From JBPEWY01 sp052032225 (GTDB taxonomy: Bacteria; Bacteroidota; Bacteroidia; Flavobacteriales; Flavobacteriaceae), in the NCBI GenBank assembly GCA_052032225.1, contig JBPEWY010000083.1:65099-129098 (forward strand): 64,000 nt of DNA. Reading direction: 5' to 3'. Below, in pieces: positions 44,705 through 53,405 of this stretch. How positions within the stretch are numbered: position 1 is the first letter of the stretch; each line of letters opens with the position of its first letter. The notes under the pieces are model-generated. The model had not been told where the DNA came from. It saw nothing but the letters and a program-made list of their open reading frames with translations, and searched no databases. The position numbers were made by a program, and so were the translations under genes.

Positions 44705-46894
44705 TTATATGTTTAACCAATAGGTTAATTTTAGGTTTATAGAACGATTTTTAGGCATAATAGTATTAGTAAAGTAATTATCGTTATAAACAATAAATAA
44801 ATCGGAAAGCGGAGCAAAACGCCATTGTAAGCGCGTGTTTATACCTAGGTTGTCTCTTTGATTGCTGTATTGTATAAAGGTAGACCAAAATAAAGATCTG
44901 TTAAATGTAACATCTAGTTTAGGGCCAATTAACCAGATTGAAGCAGATGGATGCGGATTTGGCAACTCAATTCTATCAAAATTTACGTTTACAGAAGCAA
45001 AAAACTTAGGCTGAACTCTAATTCCTATGTTTGCTTCGAAAGAGTATTTATTACCGTTATAAAATCTACCAATAGATGGATTTAATGAATATGCAAAAGC
45101 TTTACGACGGTCTGATTGGTAACGTAATGATACACTATTGTAATAATATCCTTGGTTTGCAGGTAATGGCACACCATCTGTTCCGGTAGGATCAAATTCG
45201 TCTGTTAAATACGTAAACCTATTAAAAAGTGCTGCTCTAAATTCTGATTGGTCATTAAAACGAGTTTCCCAAGCTGTAATAAATAAATAATCTGAGTTTT
45301 TATAATCTAATTCAGGTCGCCAAAAGAAAATAGGCTCAAAAGATATGCTGTGGTAATTAACACTTTTACTTTCAGACCAAAAAATTCGCTCTATTTCGGG
45401 GTTAATTTTTAAAATATCTGTACGACGAATAAAACCTAAATCTGATCTGAAGTTTGCACCAATGTAATTAGACTCAAAACCAATTTTATAGTTTCTTGAG
45501 TTGTAGTTTAGTGAGATTCCAGCAGATTGATTTTTATTATTTTCATTAGGCGCAAATGAGTTGTGCAGAAAAAATCTACCCACCCAAGTATTATCTGCAG
45601 ATGCTAAATTATAATCTACACCTATTACACGATTATACTTATCTTCTGGAGCAATATAATTTTCATCACTAAAAGACTGTCTGTTTACAAAAATTAAACC
45701 AATGTTTGACCTCGAGAATACTTTGCGCTGTATGGCTAAAACAGTATTGTTGTTGCTAGGAATGTTATTGGCTTCATCTTTTTCTGTTTGAATATTTAAA
45801 AAGCCAAGTCGCCAGTTTTCATCAATTTTACCGCTAAGTCTTACACCGGCTATAATTTTATTTTCTATGGTATTTCCGGCTGTATCTTTTGCAATACCAA
45901 TTCTTCTTGAGAAAAAAGGATTGGCTTCTCTATTGTCTCCAAAATCAGAAAACAAATCGCTATTATCTATAAAAAATTGTCTTTTTTCGGGCAATGAAAC
46001 TTCAAAACGAGTAAGGTTTGTAACTTGGTCATCTACCTCTACCTGAGAAAAATCGGGATTTACAGTAATATCTAAATTCATACTATTTCCGATAGATATT
46101 TTAGCATCTCCACCAAATTTAAAATCAGAGGTAGTCTCGTTAGTTTCGTAATCTTTACCAATTAATGTGTTAACATAAGGGATTAATGCCATTGGGGTTT
46201 TTGATTTTCCGAGAGGTTTTTCAAAAATCATATCACCCATAAAGGCAAGATTAAATATAAACTGGTTTCGTGGAATATTTATCCAAGTACTTTGCTCATT
46301 AGATTGTGTGTCAAATCGGTACCTATTAAACCACCACTTGGTTTCACCTTCTTTGAATTTAAATGATGTTAAGGGGATGGCCATTTCGGCTACGTAATAA
46401 TCATCGTAAATTTTGGTTTCTGCTTTCCATTTAACATCCCAGGTAATGTTAAACCCTCTTAAATCTGATCCTCCACCGGAGACAAGGCCTTCGCGTCTAA
46501 CTCCGTAAGGGTTTATACCAAATAAAAAAGCATTAGCACCATCATTAAATGTATCAAACATTAACGTTATGTTATCGCTGTTACCGGCCCGAAAGTCTCG
46601 TTTTAGGGTAGGAGTTACAAATTTATTGCCTGCTGCTTTTACAGTTATTCCTATGTACAGCGTTGTATTGTCATAAAGCATTTTAATTTCACTTGGCTGG
46701 GTAGCCAAAACACTATCGGTAGGGAAGTATTGCCAAAAATCTTTAGCACTATCTGCAGTTTGCCAAGCAGATTCGTTTAAAGCGCCATCTAAAGTTATGG
46801 GCTCTGTACTATATTTTACGGTAAATTGTTTTTTTTGCTGAGCGAAGCAGAATGATGTTAGAATGCTCGCAACAATACATAAAAGTCTGCTCAT
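44705..46894 (-). CDS. DUF5916 outer-membrane protein with N-terminal CBM9-like domain
   Basis: The 729-residue protein has a signal peptide (to about residue 18, CFAQ), a carbohydrate-binding family 9-like domain (about 28-225: ITLDGALNESAWQTADSAKD, YIGITVKA), and a C-terminal DUF5916 beta-barrel-like region (VEVDDQVTNLTRFEVSLPEKR, then many alternating strands, final LTYWLNI). Such proteins are common in Bacteroidota outer membranes; their role is not established, and sugar binding is only suggested by the N-terminal fold. Confidence 0.85.
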   Translation of the reverse strand: MSRLLCIVASILTSFCFAQQKKQFTVKYSTEPITLDGALNESAWQTADSAKDFWQYFPTDSVLATQPSEIKMLYDNTTLYIGITVKAAGNKFVTPTLKRDFRAGNSDNITLMFDTFNDGANAFLFGINPYGVRREGLVSGGGSDLRGFNITWDVKWKAETKIYDDYYVAEMAIPLTSFKFKEGETKWWFNRYRFDTQSNEQSTWINIPRNQFIFNLAFMGDMIFEKPLGKSKTPMALIPYVNTLIGKDYETNETTSDFKFGGDAKISIGNSMNLDITVNPDFSQVEVDDQVTNLTRFEVSLPEKRQFFIDNSDLFSDFGDNREANPFFSRRIGIAKDTAGNTIENKIIAGVRLSGKIDENWRLGFLNIQTEKDEANNIPSNNNTVLAIQRKVFSRSNIGLIFVNRQSFSDENYIAPEDKYNRVIGVDYNLASADNTWVGRFFLHNSFAPNENNKNQSAGISLNYNSRNYKIGFESNYIGANFRSDLGFIRRTDILKINPEIERIFWSESKSVNYHSISFEPIFFWRPELDYKNSDYLFITAWETRFNDQSEFRAALFNRFTYLTDEFDPTGTDGVPLPANQGYYYNSVSLRYQSDRRKAFAYSLNPSIGRFYNGNKYSFEANIGIRVQPKFFASVNVNFDRIELPNPHPSASIWLIGPKLDVTFNRSLFWSTFIQYSNQRDNLGINTRLQWRFAPLSDLFIVYNDNYFTNTIMPKNRSINLKLTYWLNI

Positions 46895-46957
46895 GAGTTG
46901 ATGGTTGGCATGAGCGTATAAAATTAATATTTAAATCGTTAAAAAAAACTTAATGTT

Positions 46958-47131
46958 TTAGTTGTCTTTATCTGATTTATTTTTTGGAGCTCTATTGGCA
47001 TTCTTTAGGCTTTGCATGAGCATCCATTCTATTTGCCCATTAGTGCTTCTAAACTCATCTGCAGCCCATTTTTCTATGGCTTTAAGCATATCTTCATTTA
47101 TACGTAATGCAAAGGCTTTCTTTTTAGGCAT
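46958..47131 (-). CDS. Small Arc-type ribbon-helix-helix protein
   Basis: A 57-residue protein, MPKKKAFALRINEDMLKAIE at the start, with a DNA-contacting strand (KAFALRI) and two helices (EDMLKAIEKWAADE and STNGQIEWMLMQSLKNA) as in Arc/MetJ-type regulators; the NGQIEWML segment matches the second Arc helix. It begins 1 base after the stop of the hydrolase gene, so it belongs to the SPFH-hydrolase transcript. It could be an autoregulator of this operon. Its short length makes it easy to miss. Confidence 0.82.
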   Translation of the reverse strand: MPKKKAFALRINEDMLKAIEKWAADEFRSTNGQIEWMLMQSLKNANRAPKNKSDKDN

Positions 47132-47132
47132 A

Positions 47133-48077
47133 TTATTGTTTTACAAATGATGTTATGGCTTTTATTAACTCTTTAGAAACCGGAAAAGAGTCTGTTAAGT
47201 AAGATTGTGTGTTTTGTTCTGCTGAGGTTACTTCTTTTAGAACATGATTCATATTTTTAATTATAACCAATTTGGAATTATGTGCAGCTTCATGAAGATT
47301 TTTTGCATCATTTACAGTTACTTGGGTGTCTTGATCTCCATTAATAATTAAAATTGGAATAGTAATTTTTTTAATTTCTTCTACCGGATTATAAGAAATG
47401 TATTGTTTTAAAAAGGGAAGGTTTTGTTTTGCAAATATAGAAAGCAAGTAAAAATTAACATCTTTTATGGCCCCTGTCTCTGAAAGTTCTTGTAAATGCT
47501 GAGCTGCAATTTCACCAAGCTCTTTATTTTGAGCGCTCAGTTGTCTGATAATAGCTTTATCTGCGCTTTCCCCTAATCCGGCTAAAGAGATAAATTTAGA
47601 GACTTTATTTTGTTGCTTATTAATAGCTAACATTGCTACAAGAGAACCTTGGCTGTGCCCGATTAAAATAACATTGTTAAACCTGCTGTCATTCTCAAAA
47701 TGATTTAAAATGGCAACTACATCATCAATTAAATCCGTAAAATGATATTTTTTTAAAATAAAAGGATGATTTTCTTTAGGAACATTACGTTTATCATATC
47801 TAAAAAATGCAATACCATTGCTACTAAGTTCGTGTGCTAATTGTTTTATGTAGTTTGGATTAACATTAAATTGAGGTTGATTACCATTCCTATCAGGATT
47901 TCCGGAGCCTTGCACAAATATAACAAGGGGTTGCTTTTCGCTATTTTCTTTGTATGATAGCGTGCCGGGCAGTTTAATACTATCGTTCCAAATAATGATT
48001 TCTTCTGTTTTATAACCAGTTTGTGCGGTTATAACTAAAGAGCAAAATACAGCTATTAGTAAAGCGAGTGTTTTCAT
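47133..48077 (-). CDS. Alpha/beta hydrolase, secreted or periplasmic
   Basis: This 314-residue protein has a signal peptide (to about residue 18, VITAQ) and a serine hydrolase fold: oxyanion region VIFVQGSGNPDRNG, nucleophile elbow GHSQGSLVAM (Ser about 143), acid in NGDQDTQV and His in NMNHVLKE. It resembles acyl/peptidase-like hydrolases of the Bacteroidota; the substrate is unknown. It lies 23 bases after the SPFH gene and 1 base before the ribbon-helix-helix gene, so the three genes look like one operon. Confidence 0.87.
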   Translation of the reverse strand: MKTLALLIAVFCSLVITAQTGYKTEEIIIWNDSIKLPGTLSYKENSEKQPLVIFVQGSGNPDRNGNQPQFNVNPNYIKQLAHELSSNGIAFFRYDKRNVPKENHPFILKKYHFTDLIDDVVAILNHFENDSRFNNVILIGHSQGSLVAMLAINKQQNKVSKFISLAGLGESADKAIIRQLSAQNKELGEIAAQHLQELSETGAIKDVNFYLLSIFAKQNLPFLKQYISYNPVEEIKKITIPILIINGDQDTQVTVNDAKNLHEAAHNSKLVIIKNMNHVLKEVTSAEQNTQSYLTDSFPVSKELIKAITSFVKQ

Positions 48078-48100
48078 AGATTTAAAATTTTTAAAATATA

Positions 48101-48961
48101 TTAATGACTAAGAGTGCCTGCATTTACTACAGGTGCAGCATCTTTATCACCACAAAGAATTACCATTAAGTTGCTAACCATGGCTGCTTTACGTTCTTCG
48201 TCTAACTCTAGTAATTCTTTTTTATTTAACTCATCTAATGCCATTTCTACCATACTAACAGCGCCCTCTACTATTTTATGTCTGGCAGCAACAATTGCTG
48301 TTGCTTGCTGTCTTTTAAGCATGGCGTTTGCAATTTCTTGCGCATAGGCTAAATATCCAATTCTGGCCTCTAAAACTTCAATTCCAGCCATGGCTAAACG
48401 TTCTTGAATTTCTTTTTCTAATGCTTCACTTACCTCATTTACGCTAGAGCGTAAAGTAATGTCTTCTTCATGGCCATCATCTGCAAAGTTGTCATATGGG
48501 TACATACTTGCCAGTTTTCTAACTGCAGCATCTGTTTGTACTCTAACAAAGTTTTCATAATTATCAACATCAAAGGCAGCTTTGTATGTGTCTGTTACAC
48601 GCCAAACAAGAATTGTACTGATCATAATTGGGTTTCCAAGCTTATCGTTCACCTTTAAGCGCTCACTATCAAAATTGCTAGCTCTTAATGAAATTTTCTT
48701 TTTGTAGTAGAAAGGATTTGCCCAGAAAAAACCATTTTCTTTTACAGTACCAACATACTTTCCAAATAACAACAATACTCGAGAGCTGTTAGGATTTACT
48801 AGCATAAAACCCGGAAAAAGAAAGAGGGATAAAAAGAAGACAATTAATAAATATCCGTTTTTAGTAGCTATAAAAAAGCTAATGCTTCCAAAAAATAATG
48901 CTAAGGTTATAAAAAGCATTACATAACCATTTAATGGGGTAATAGTTTTTTCTCTATTCAT
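48101..48961 (-). CDS. SPFH (band 7/flotillin-like) domain protein
   Basis: The 286-residue protein has two N-terminal hydrophobic segments (about residues 11-55), then an SPFH domain (VLLLFGKYVGTVKENGFFWANPF and VRKLASMYPYDNF) with a helical tail (AMLKRQQATAIVAARHKIVEGAVSMVE) that would form coiled coils. SPFH proteins assemble large membrane-bound rings that organise membrane domains or proteases. It is the first gene of a three-gene set with a hydrolase and a small DNA-binding protein. Confidence 0.9.
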   Translation of the reverse strand: MNREKTITPLNGYVMLFITLALFFGSISFFIATKNGYLLIVFFLSLFLFPGFMLVNPNSSRVLLLFGKYVGTVKENGFFWANPFYYKKKISLRASNFDSERLKVNDKLGNPIMISTILVWRVTDTYKAAFDVDNYENFVRVQTDAAVRKLASMYPYDNFADDGHEEDITLRSSVNEVSEALEKEIQERLAMAGIEVLEARIGYLAYAQEIANAMLKRQQATAIVAARHKIVEGAVSMVEMALDELNKKELLELDEERKAAMVSNLMVILCGDKDAAPVVNAGTLSH

Positions 48962-49051
48962 AACAACATGATTTAAAGTGATATTAAAATGATATCATAA
49001 AGATATAATATAAAATTCACAAAAACAAACACTTATATTAAATAGCTTGTT

Positions 49052-49059
49052 TATTTTTG
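49052..49059 (+). promoter_or_regulatory. -7 element of the S1/P1 nuclease gene
   Basis: TATTTTTG matches TAnnTTTG 18 bases before the ATG at 49078. No good TTG is seen 17-23 bases upstream. Confidence 0.5.
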
Positions 49060-49077
49060 TTTGAAAAATTTTAAAGA

Positions 49078-49860
49078 ATGAAATCATATATAATAGTTTG
49101 TATAGTTTTTTTAGCATCGGTAAGCAACTCTTTTTCTAATGAATTTTTTTGGGGTAAAACCGGCCATAGGGTAGTGGGAGAAATAGCCTCAAAATATTTA
49201 ACCAGAAAAGCCCAAAAGAGTATAGATGAGCTCTTACAAGGAGAATCATTAGCAATGGCTTCTACTTTTGCTGATGAAATAAAATCTGATAGCAAGTACA
49301 GAAAGTTTAATCCGTGGCATTATGTAAATATTCCTGAAGGGAAAACGTATAACGATATCACACCCAAAAAGGAAGGAGATATTATACAGGCTATAGAATT
49401 TTGTAAACAAGTAATTGTTAGTGAAAACCATTCTAAAGAAGATAAAAGGTTTTACCTAAAACTTTTAATTCATTTTATTGGTGATTTGCACCAGCCTTTA
49501 CATGCCGGAAGAGAAGAAGATAAGGGAGGTAATGATATTCAGGTTAGGTGGTTTAACAATGGTAGTAATTTACACAGAGTTTGGGATGAAAATATGCTAG
49601 ATTTTTACGAGATGAGCTATACAGAACTGGCAGATAACTTAACTAACTTACCAAAAAGAAAAATAAAAAAACTACAAGAAGGTACAATACTAGATTGGTT
49701 AACCGAATCTCACCAACTAGCAATATCTATTTACAGTAAAGTACAGCCGGGACAAAAACTTCGATATGATTATATGTATTATAATTTTGATACTGTTAAA
49801 AATCAGTTACTTAAAGGAGGTGTAAGACTGGCAAAAGTGCTCAACGAATTGTTTAAATAA
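49078..49860 (+). CDS. S1/P1 family zinc nuclease
   Basis: This 260-residue protein has a signal peptide (about 1-22) after which the mature chain starts close to the Trp of FFWGKTGHRVVGEIA; the N-terminal Trp is a zinc ligand in this family. Other zinc-binding motifs are visible: NPWHYVNIP, HFIGDLHQPLH and GGNDIQVRW with NLHRVWDENM. By family it cleaves single-stranded DNA or RNA and removes 3' phosphates, outside the cytoplasm. It is transcribed alone and converges with alkB at a shared terminator. Confidence 0.92.
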   Translation: MKSYIIVCIVFLASVSNSFSNEFFWGKTGHRVVGEIASKYLTRKAQKSIDELLQGESLAMASTFADEIKSDSKYRKFNPWHYVNIPEGKTYNDITPKKEGDIIQAIEFCKQVIVSENHSKEDKRFYLKLLIHFIGDLHQPLHAGREEDKGGNDIQVRWFNNGSNLHRVWDENMLDFYEMSYTELADNLTNLPKRKIKKLQEGTILDWLTESHQLAISIYSKVQPGQKLRYDYMYYNFDTVKNQLLKGGVRLAKVLNELFK

Positions 49861-49975
49861 ACAATTTTTGGCATACGTTTTGCGTTACATATAACGAGGC
49901 TATTTACGAGGACATTAACAAAGCTTACCTACTTAGTTAAAGGCAGTAATAACCTCCAAAGTGGTATTAGGTATG

Positions 49976-50001
49976 AAAAAACCGGAGGTGTCCGGTTTTT
50001 T
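49976..50001. terminator. Bidirectional terminator between the S1/P1 nuclease gene and alkB
   Basis: AAAAAACCGGA (49976-49986) pairs with TCCGGTTTTTT (49991-50001) around loop GGTG. It touches the alkB stop codon and serves both convergent genes. Confidence 0.85.
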
Positions 50002-50597
50002 TATTTTAAAACTCTAAATGTTAGGTTAATTCTTCCGCCAATTTTTTTCTGAGTTTTGGGTAATTGATGCTTCCAAAAGTGTTGTGTTTCATCTTTCATA
50101 ATTAATAAACTACCGTGACCAAGTGTTAAATTTTTGGTTAAATTTTGATGCTTATGTTTTAACTTAAAAACTCTTTCTGCTCCTAAACTTAATGAGGCGA
50201 TAAAGGGATTTATCCCTAACTCTTTCTCATCGTCGGAGTGCCAACCGTTACTATCTGTACCATCTCTGTAAAAATTCGCTAAACAGCTATTAAATGTTAT
50301 GCCACATAGTGCCTCTACTTTTTGCTTTAAAAATAAAAGTTCTTTATTAAAAGGGTTTGGGTGCATTATTATGTTAGAATACGAGTATGTTTTGTTTGTA
50401 GTACAAAATAAAGCTGTAAGGCGAGGCTGTAAATATGTTTTCCCAAAAACGGTAATGGTGTCTTGCTGCCATGGTATTGCAGTTAATAATGTATTGTAAT
50501 ATGTGTTGGCTAAGTTATTATCTAAAAAATGCTTGTAATACCACACAGATGCTTGTGGCATATTTTCAGATATTTCTATTCCGTTTTTAAAAAGCAT
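50001..50597 (-). CDS. alkB: Alpha-ketoglutarate-dependent dioxygenase AlkB family
   Basis: A 198-residue Fe(II)/2-oxoglutarate dioxygenase: iron ligands His and Asp in SNGWHSDDEKELG and His in KDETQHFWKHQLPKT, and the 2-oxoglutarate Arg in RINLTFR at the C-terminus. Family members reverse alkyl damage (1-methyladenine, 3-methylcytosine) in DNA or RNA. The length and layout fit the short bacterial/ALKBH2-like forms. It is read toward the nuclease gene; a terminator from the next gene lies just upstream. Confidence 0.92.
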   Translation of the reverse strand: MLFKNGIEISENMPQASVWYYKHFLDNNLANTYYNTLLTAIPWQQDTITVFGKTYLQPRLTALFCTTNKTYSYSNIIMHPNPFNKELLFLKQKVEALCGITFNSCLANFYRDGTDSNGWHSDDEKELGINPFIASLSLGAERVFKLKHKHQNLTKNLTLGHGSLLIMKDETQHFWKHQLPKTQKKIGGRINLTFRVLK

Positions 50598-50621
50598 TAT
50601 TTTAATTGTCTATAAAATTAA

Positions 50622-50644
50622 AAAGCCGGAAAGTATCCGGCTTT
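50622..50644 (-). terminator. Terminator of the DUF885 gene
   Basis: AAAGCCGGA (50622-50630) pairs with TCCGGCTTT (50636-50644); on the minus strand it is followed by T-rich sequence. It lies 18 bases after the stop of the DUF885 gene. Confidence 0.8.
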
Positions 50645-50662
50645 AATATTAGTTGTTTATAA

Positions 50663-52441
50663 TTAATTAGGTTTATTAGCCTTAATCCAATTATTAATTT
50701 TTTCTTCTAAAAGTGCCAGAGGAACACAACCTGTTTCTAATACTTGATTGTGAAACTCTTTAATGTTAAATGATTCGCCAAGAGCATTTTCTGCTTTTTT
50801 TCTGAGCTCTATAATTTTTAATTGACCTATTTTATAAGACAAGGCTTGCCCCGGATTGGCCATATAGCGTTCAATTTCAGAGATTATACTAGCTTCACTT
50901 TCAGCTTCGTTTTCAAGAGAGTATTCTATGGCTTGCTCTCTGGTCCATCCCTTTGCATGAATCCCGGTATCTACAACTAATCTTATAGCTCGGTGCATTT
51001 CTGCACTTAACATACCAAAATACTGAAAAGGATCTTTATATAAACCAAGTTCTTTACCTAACGACTCTGCATACAATGCCCAACCTTCGCCGTATGCACT
51101 GTACCACAATGTTTTTCTAAAGCTTGGTAAGCTGGTGTTTTCTTGTTGTAATGATATTTGATAATGATGTCCCGGAATAGCTTCGTGTAAAAACAAAGAC
51201 TCATCAGAATACGTGTTGTATTTTGTTGCATCAGGTATTGGCACATAAAAAATGCCCGGTCTGGTGCCATCTAGAGAGCCTGGATTATATTCTGCACTTG
51301 CCGATGCCTCTCTGAAAGCTTCGGTTCTTCTTACCTCAAAAGCTGTTTTAGGTTTTAAATCAAAAAGCTTTTCTATTTGAGGTTTCATTCTTTCATGAAT
51401 GTCATTAAAATTATCTATAACCTCTTGAGGTTCTTTAAATGGCATTAATGCCTTGTTGTTTCTAACGTAATCAAAAAACTCTTTTAAAGTTCCGGTAAAA
51501 CCAACTTTAAGTTTAATTTTTTCCATTTCAGACGATATTCTGGCAACTTCTTGTAAGCCAAGTTCATGAATTTCGTCTGCAGTCATATTTGTAGTAGTAT
51601 ATTTTTTTATTTGATGCTGGTAGTATGTTTCGCCATTAGGAACCGCACTTATGCCGCTACTTTCTCTACCGGCTTTTAAATACGTGGTGCTCATAAAATC
51701 ATGAAGCTTTTTATATGCCGGAACTATTTGTTCTGATATAATTTTAGAATATTCATTAACAAGCTTGATTTTATCTTCTTCAGAAAAATTTTCAGGGAAG
51801 TTTTTTATTGGGCTGTAAAATATGTTGTTTTCAAGCTTTGCATTTGCAACGCTTGCTAGTTGTGGGATTACTTTTTTTATAAGCGATTTTGGTAAAACAT
51901 TTCCGGCTTTAATACCCTCTTGCATTTTGCTGTGAGCACTGTGCAGCCAAGCAACATAATCTTCTAATCTAGACAACCAATTATAATAATCTAAAACAGT
52001 ATTGAAAGGTTGAGCGCTGGCTCCGCTAGCCAACTGTCCGATCATTAAGTTTAATGACCACATTTGGTCTATTGGGGTGTAGTTTTCAAACTCAAGTTCC
52101 TGCAAATTAATCTCGCAGTCCCATAGCATTACTGCCTTAGACAGTTTTTCGGTTTCGGTTAGCTCATCATCATTATAATGACTTAGTTTTTCTTTATAGG
52201 TTTTAAAATAGTTTTTTAGCTTTAGTTTGTATTCTTCTGAAAGAAAATTAGGTAGTGTATCATTATACCTATTATCTCCGGCAAATGTTGCTTGAATAGG
52301 ATTTAGTTTTAAGCCGTCTTGGTAATAAGCTTCAAAAACATTAGCAATAGGAGGATAGTTGTTTTCTGTTGAGTTTTTTGAATCTTTTTTACAGGATAAA
52401 AATAAGGTGCTAATAAATACAAAAAGCAGTAACTTTTTCAT
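50663..52441 (-). CDS. DUF885 family lipoprotein, putative metallopeptidase
   Basis: The 592-residue protein has a lipoprotein signal (STLFLSCKK, Cys at about 17) and the DUF885 core. The motif HEAIPGHHYQ (about residue 418-427) resembles a zinc peptidase site, with an EGWALYAESLGKELG motif after it. DUF885 proteins are thought to be carboxypeptidase-like peptidases of the envelope, but few have been tested. It is monocistronic. Confidence 0.85.
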   Translation of the reverse strand: MKKLLLFVFISTLFLSCKKDSKNSTENNYPPIANVFEAYYQDGLKLNPIQATFAGDNRYNDTLPNFLSEEYKLKLKNYFKTYKEKLSHYNDDELTETEKLSKAVMLWDCEINLQELEFENYTPIDQMWSLNLMIGQLASGASAQPFNTVLDYYNWLSRLEDYVAWLHSAHSKMQEGIKAGNVLPKSLIKKVIPQLASVANAKLENNIFYSPIKNFPENFSEEDKIKLVNEYSKIISEQIVPAYKKLHDFMSTTYLKAGRESSGISAVPNGETYYQHQIKKYTTTNMTADEIHELGLQEVARISSEMEKIKLKVGFTGTLKEFFDYVRNNKALMPFKEPQEVIDNFNDIHERMKPQIEKLFDLKPKTAFEVRRTEAFREASASAEYNPGSLDGTRPGIFYVPIPDATKYNTYSDESLFLHEAIPGHHYQISLQQENTSLPSFRKTLWYSAYGEGWALYAESLGKELGLYKDPFQYFGMLSAEMHRAIRLVVDTGIHAKGWTREQAIEYSLENEAESEASIISEIERYMANPGQALSYKIGQLKIIELRKKAENALGESFNIKEFHNQVLETGCVPLALLEEKINNWIKANKPN

Positions 52442-52522
52442 GTGGTTTAAGTTTTTTAGACGCCTAAAGATACATTAAAAAAGTTACTGAAAAACTTAAA
52501 AAAAATGTAAAGCTGTGTTTTG

Positions 52523-53299
52523 TTATAACGCTTTTGCAATTAACATATCGAACACTTCAACTAAAATTAAAATAATAATTATAAGTTCGAGAATACTGCT
52601 TTCTCTTTGGTGCAGCATGTCTTTAAATAAATCTAAATTTTCTTTTACTATTTCTAATCGTTCTTTTATGGTTTCATAACGGTCTGTTATATCAAACATA
52701 CCTTTTAAGGCAGTATCTAATTTGCTTAACCTTTCATTGTCCCATGTAACAAGAGGAGAGTCTAAAATATAGAGATTTTCTGCAATTTTATTTTTTATGT
52801 TTAATGTTTTTCCGATATACTTTTTAAGCTTTTTTCCGGAAATATCAAGTTTGCCGTGAAGCTCTAACTCTGTAGTATGTTTCTGTGTATCTGCCAGAAT
52901 TCGTTCTGATGCTTCGTCATAATAATCTAACGCAACAGATTGCGATAGATTTAACATGACTAATTGTATTTGTTGTTGTGATAGGCTTTTAAGAGAAACT
53001 TTATTAAAGTATATTTTGTTTGCTTCGGCATTTGTATTTATCTCTATTTCTTCGGCCAATTTCTGGGGTAATGGGTGTTTGGTAAAGCGTTGCAAGTGTG
53101 AGATTAAGTTTTCTTGTTGCTTTTCTGGAATATTAAAAAAACAAACCACTCCGTATTTAAAAATGTAGCAATATTGATGCTCTCCTAATTCGTAAAAGAG
53201 TTCATCTTTATTGCCAAAAATAAGTGTGCCCGGAAGTGTTTCTCTACTGTTTTTTAAATCTAAATATTCTGCAATTTGGTAGGCTATTGCTTTGTACAT
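52523..53299 (-). CDS. RMD1/YagE family protein (DUF155)
   Basis: The 258-residue protein has the DUF155 fold (YCYIFKYGVVCFFNIPEKQ; LSQSVALDYYDEASERIL) and a C-terminal transmembrane helix (about residues 234-255, ELIIIILILVEVFDML). The middle part (ERLSKLDTALKGMFDITDRYETIKERLEI) looks like a coiled coil. Yeast homologues act in mitochondria and sporulation; a bacterial role is not known. It sits between the DUF885 gene and htpG with a terminator in front. Confidence 0.85.
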   Translation of the reverse strand: MYKAIAYQIAEYLDLKNSRETLPGTLIFGNKDELFYELGEHQYCYIFKYGVVCFFNIPEKQQENLISHLQRFTKHPLPQKLAEEIEINTNAEANKIYFNKVSLKSLSQQQIQLVMLNLSQSVALDYYDEASERILADTQKHTTELELHGKLDISGKKLKKYIGKTLNIKNKIAENLYILDSPLVTWDNERLSKLDTALKGMFDITDRYETIKERLEIVKENLDLFKDMLHQRESSILELIIIILILVEVFDMLIAKAL

Positions 53300-53346
53300 A
53301 ATAGTAATTAAATTTAAGCAAATGTAAAGATGAAAAGCTTATGTAA

Positions 53347-53382
53347 AACAAAACCGCCTCAAAATTTTTTGAGGCGGTTTTT
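53347..53382 (-). terminator. Terminator of htpG
   Basis: AAACCGCCTCAAAA (53351-53364) pairs with TTTTGAGGCGGTTT (53367-53380), flanked by T-rich sequence on the minus strand. It lies 24 bases after the htpG stop. Confidence 0.85.
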
Positions 53383-53405
53383 AACTGATTTTTATGTGGT
53401 TATCT

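Noticed and set aside
46962..47150. A + strand open frame of 62 codons near 47000
   Set aside because: The minus strand here codes a convincing ribbon-helix-helix protein joined to the hydrolase operon; the + frame shows no homology and lacks a promoter.
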